Source: JAZKBN01 sp040388605
GTDB lineage: Bacteria > Bacteroidota > Bacteroidia > Cytophagales > Flexibacteraceae
NCBI GenBank assembly: GCA_040388605.1
Contig: JAZKBN010000028.1
Span: 1 to 64,000 of the forward strand
Direction: 5' to 3'
DNA length: 64,000 nt
The notes beneath the pieces were generated by a model. It did not search any database. It had not been told where the DNA came from and saw only the letters and a list, made by a program, of their open reading frames with translations. Each line of letters opens with the position of its first letter. Position 1 is the stretch's first letter. The position numbers and the translations under genes are program-made. Positions 61,698-64,000 of this stretch are shown here, piece by piece.

Positions 61698-63827
61698 TTA
61701 TTTGATTAGGGTAACGTTGCCGGTTTTTTGAAAGGACGTATTATCTGAATATTTGCCCTTAACCGCGTAAGTGTAGGTACCAATCGGCATGTCTTCGCCG
61801 TCATTATTTTTCTTACCGTTCCAGCCTATGGTATTGGCTGTATGGAAGTTATTAGCTTCGTAAACTGTTTCTCCCCAGCGGCTAAAAATGATGAATGTAA
61901 ATTCACTTTCTTTAACACCTTTACCGTAAACACGTACGTTCTTGTTATCAGCTTTGGTATTGGCTTCCGGAGCAAAAGCATTTGGTACAAAAACAGATTT
62001 GAAGCTGTTTATCTCAATCTGTTTAGTAAGCTCATCAGTACAGCCACCATTATCGGCCACTACACGAAGCTTTACAGTATAGGTTTTAGGCTCTGAGTAT
62101 GCAGTTGCGTAAGCAGAATCTTTTGTAATTGCAGTTGAACCGTTACCGAAATCCCAATAATAGGTGGCCGATGGGTTTGCTGAAAATCTGGTTGCCACAA
62201 AAGTAGCGCCTTCGCCGGCAACAGGGTTTGTGGGGTCTGACGGGTAACGCGGGTTCCTTACTGCAAAGGCAGCGCTGGGTTGCGGCGTTACAATCGTATT
62301 TATATTAGATACCAAATGAAAACATTCATTCCTTACCGTGAAATTAACGGTTCCGTTGCCGGTTGCATCTGATGCATTAGTTTGATAGTAAATAGTGTCG
62401 TTTTGCGAACGAAGGGCAGGGCTGACAGTATCACCTGAGGCGTTTACGAAACGACCGGTGCCGGTTGTACTCCAGGTGAATTCAATAGGATCCCAACCGG
62501 TTTGGCGCTCAACAACAAGCTTAGCTTTTTCACCCGCGCAATAGAATTGGTTTAAAGGTGCAATTTGCAATACAGTAGCAGGGTTCTGTAGTTTCCTGAA
62601 CCTGATTTTAATTGTATCAGAATTAGCAACACACTTAAACTGATCCCATGCTTTAATAATTATAACAGTGTCTGTGGCAGCGCTGTTACCTATATTATTA
62701 AAACACTTAACTGAGTCACGATAAGCATAGCTTGCCCCGTTGTTAAATGAAATGTACACAGAATCACCTTCAATATAAGTTGAATCAGGCTTGTTGATCT
62801 TGATACAAACATTTGCAGGAACACAAAAAGTTCCATCTGAATTGGCGCCGGCCAATACTAGAGATGCATCTAATAAGTGAGGACGGCACTGGGTAGGACA
62901 AACACTTATTTCGCTGATTGCGGAAGAATCACAGTTAGTGTATGATCTAACCCTGATAATATGGCAGCCGTCCTGGGGATCTGTTTTAAGTGCCGGGATA
63001 CGGAAAATTAATGCAGAGTTATCTTCAGGTGCAACAATTTCGGTATCGCTTTGAAGAACAGTACCGGTTGCATCATATACGTAAATTTTATAGGTGAAGG
63101 CATTCGCAGCCGATGGCCAGGTTACACCCACTCTGTCAGGTCGGCCGGGCTCGCTCGCTAATGTAGGTACGCCGGGTATTGGGCGTAATACCGGCGGAGG
63201 GGCAGCCCAAATAATTGGGTAACCGGGGAAGTCTGCTAAATTATATTCAACTCCGTCGAAAGCAAACAGCCGTGCACCTTTGCCGCGAACAACTAAGGCA
63301 GGTGTTGTGGTTTTATCTGATCTCCAGCTAATACTGGCTGTTGCAGGGCAGCCCTTTTTAATCGGTACTGTAAACCTGATAACCCGGCTTAACGATTTAT
63401 CCGGAACAAAAGGGAGCTTAGTATCATTTAAAAAGTAATTAGGATCAAATGGGTTCCCTATTTTTCTCCGGATTGAGCACACTATGGTATTTGAATCAGC
63501 ACCGCGTGAAACGTGTACATATTCAAAATTCACAGTGTCCTTAGTTGAGCTCCAAATGCCCTGATCTCCTTTTGCATAACGAATTTTAGTAAGGTCAAGG
63601 GCATTGGTATCAACGTTTAATACAAAGTCGGCAGATGACCAGGCTATGGTATTTGGCCCCCCTGATTGAGTATGCCAGGTAGACACATCAAATTCCAGCA
63701 AATTTTGCCCGTTGCCGGCATTCTTAAGCTTGGTATCTACCCTGATATTAACCGGGTTTTGCGCAAAACCGGCAATTGATGCAAGCAGGGAAATAAATAA
63801 AACGGGTAATATTCTTTTAGCGCTCAT
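61698..63827 (-). CDS. Gliding-motility-associated (CHU_C) adhesin-like protein with PKD domain
   Basis: From the ATG at 63827 the protein has 709 residues and a signal peptide (ILPVLFISLLASIAGFAQ). An upstream ATG at 63878 overlaps the stop of the preceding gene (TAATG) and is also possible. Residues about 40-190 form a beta-rich N-terminal region. A fibronectin-like segment follows (VGVTWPSAANAFTYKIYVYD). Near residues 560-620 lies a PKD-like domain (ATYYWDFGNGSTAITKDS, TYTVKLRVVADNGGC). The last 90 residues are the CHU_C/T9SS type B sorting domain (VFVPNAFAPEANTKADNKNVRVYG, FIIFSRWGETVYEANNF, PIGTYTYAVKGKY). It is likely exported by T9SS together with the PorP/SprF protein encoded just downstream. 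Confidence 0.9.
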   Translation of the reverse strand: MSAKRILPVLFISLLASIAGFAQNPVNIRVDTKLKNAGNGQNLLEFDVSTWHTQSGGPNTIAWSSADFVLNVDTNALDLTKIRYAKGDQGIWSSTKDTVNFEYVHVSRGADSNTIVCSIRRKIGNPFDPNYFLNDTKLPFVPDKSLSRVIRFTVPIKKGCPATASISWRSDKTTTPALVVRGKGARLFAFDGVEYNLADFPGYPIIWAAPPPVLRPIPGVPTLASEPGRPDRVGVTWPSAANAFTYKIYVYDATGTVLQSDTEIVAPEDNSALIFRIPALKTDPQDGCHIIRVRSYTNCDSSAISEISVCPTQCRPHLLDASLVLAGANSDGTFCVPANVCIKINKPDSTYIEGDSVYISFNNGASYAYRDSVKCFNNIGNSAATDTVIIIKAWDQFKCVANSDTIKIRFRKLQNPATVLQIAPLNQFYCAGEKAKLVVERQTGWDPIEFTWSTTGTGRFVNASGDTVSPALRSQNDTIYYQTNASDATGNGTVNFTVRNECFHLVSNINTIVTPQPSAAFAVRNPRYPSDPTNPVAGEGATFVATRFSANPSATYYWDFGNGSTAITKDSAYATAYSEPKTYTVKLRVVADNGGCTDELTKQIEINSFKSVFVPNAFAPEANTKADNKNVRVYGKGVKESEFTFIIFSRWGETVYEANNFHTANTIGWNGKKNNDGEDMPIGTYTYAVKGKYSDNTSFQKTGNVTLIK

Positions 63828-63877
63828 ATTGAAAAGGGCTTTAATGTTTTCAGAAAGTTTATTTAGCTCGGTTTGCA

Positions 63878-64000
63878 TTAAGGTGCTGTTGAGTAATAAA
63901 CCTTGTAGTCGCTTAAATGAAAATATGAAAGGTCTGAACCTAAGTCTAATATACCGTCCATGTTAACGTCGGCATCGTCGTATTGGTTGAACTTTATAGC
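63878..64000 (-). CDS. C-terminal end of a secreted protein, rest beyond right edge
   Basis: Forty codons read on the minus strand end in a TAA at 63880-63878 that overlaps the next possible ATG. The visible text includes QYDDADVNMDGILDLGSDLSYF, an EF-hand/dockerin-like calcium-loop pattern (D-x-N-x-D-G-x-x-D) often seen near the C-termini of Bacteroidota surface proteins. The body lies outside the window. It is probably in one operon with the CHU_C adhesin and porP. Confidence 0.7.
   Translation of the reverse strand, partial: AIKFNQYDDADVNMDGILDLGSDLSYFHLSDYKVYYSTAP

Noticed and set aside
1..64000. tRNA, rRNA, CRISPR, phage or transposase genes
   Set aside because: No T-loop-like tRNA segments, no rRNA, no regularly spaced repeats and no recognisable transposase or phage protein were seen by eye; a covariance-model scan would be needed to exclude small RNAs.

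Overview
The window looks like a chromosomal contig from a member of the Bacteroidota, probably Chitinophagales/Sphingobacteriales-like and probably a draft or metagenome assembly. The evidence is the type IX secretion system (T9SS) content: PorT, PorP/SprF, type A sorting tails, and gliding-motility (CHU_C, type B) tails. Many genes also carry the Bacteroidota -7 promoter element TAnnTTTG, and Bacteroidota-style MreC/MreD, PorE-like OmpA and ubiE-porT linkage are present. Three runs of exactly ten N (32312, 50113, 59846) mark scaffold joins inside genes. No rRNA, tRNA, CRISPR array, phage or intact insertion sequence was seen.

Layout. 1-2 kb: an edge-truncated secreted LamG protein and an FkbM methyltransferase. 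2.4-5.9 kb: a cytochrome-like lipoprotein, carA and lysS. 6.1-14.2 kb: four tandem paralogous histidine kinases; three are lipobox + TPR + transmembrane + kinase proteins, and the fourth has no TPR sensor and has Ser in place of the phosphoacceptor His. 14.4-20.2 kb (minus): prolyl oligopeptidase, a PorE-like OmpA/PD40 protein and a queuine tRNA-ribosyltransferase without zinc ligands. 20.3-24.9 kb: methylmalonyl-CoA mutase and a T9SS-exported propeller-like protein. 25-31 kb: ABC-F ATPase, Fur-family regulator, hemB, ferredoxin, porT and ubiE. 31-38.6 kb: ileS and a beta-helix T9SS cargo. 38.7-45.8 kb: an SDR enzyme, queA, a CHU_C protein broken by one in-frame TGA, an NTF2-like protein, a subclass B1 metallo-beta-lactamase, and mreC-mreD. 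45.9-49.5 kb: PBP4-type peptidase, YceI lipoprotein and tandem-Usp protein. 49.6-55.8 kb (minus): a three-gene RND efflux operon. 56.3-59.9 kb: gmd, fcl and an RtcB-type ligase with a gap in its 3' end. 60.6-64 kb (minus): porP/sprF behind a large CHU_C adhesin and the tail of another secreted protein.

Functionally this is mostly core genome: translation (lysS, ileS), tRNA queuosine modification (tgt, queA), haem and menaquinone synthesis (hemB, ubiE), pyrimidine/arginine precursor (carA), cell shape (mreCD, PBP4) and GDP-fucose synthesis (gmd, fcl). Around it sit T9SS cargo and machinery. The most unusual parts are the tandem kinase array with its degenerate fourth member, the complete B1 beta-lactamase next to cell-wall genes, the in-frame TGA that separates a T9SS cargo from its sorting domain, and several promoters whose -7 element lies only 4-6 nt (11 nt for mreC) before the start codon, implying leaderless or nearly leaderless mRNAs.
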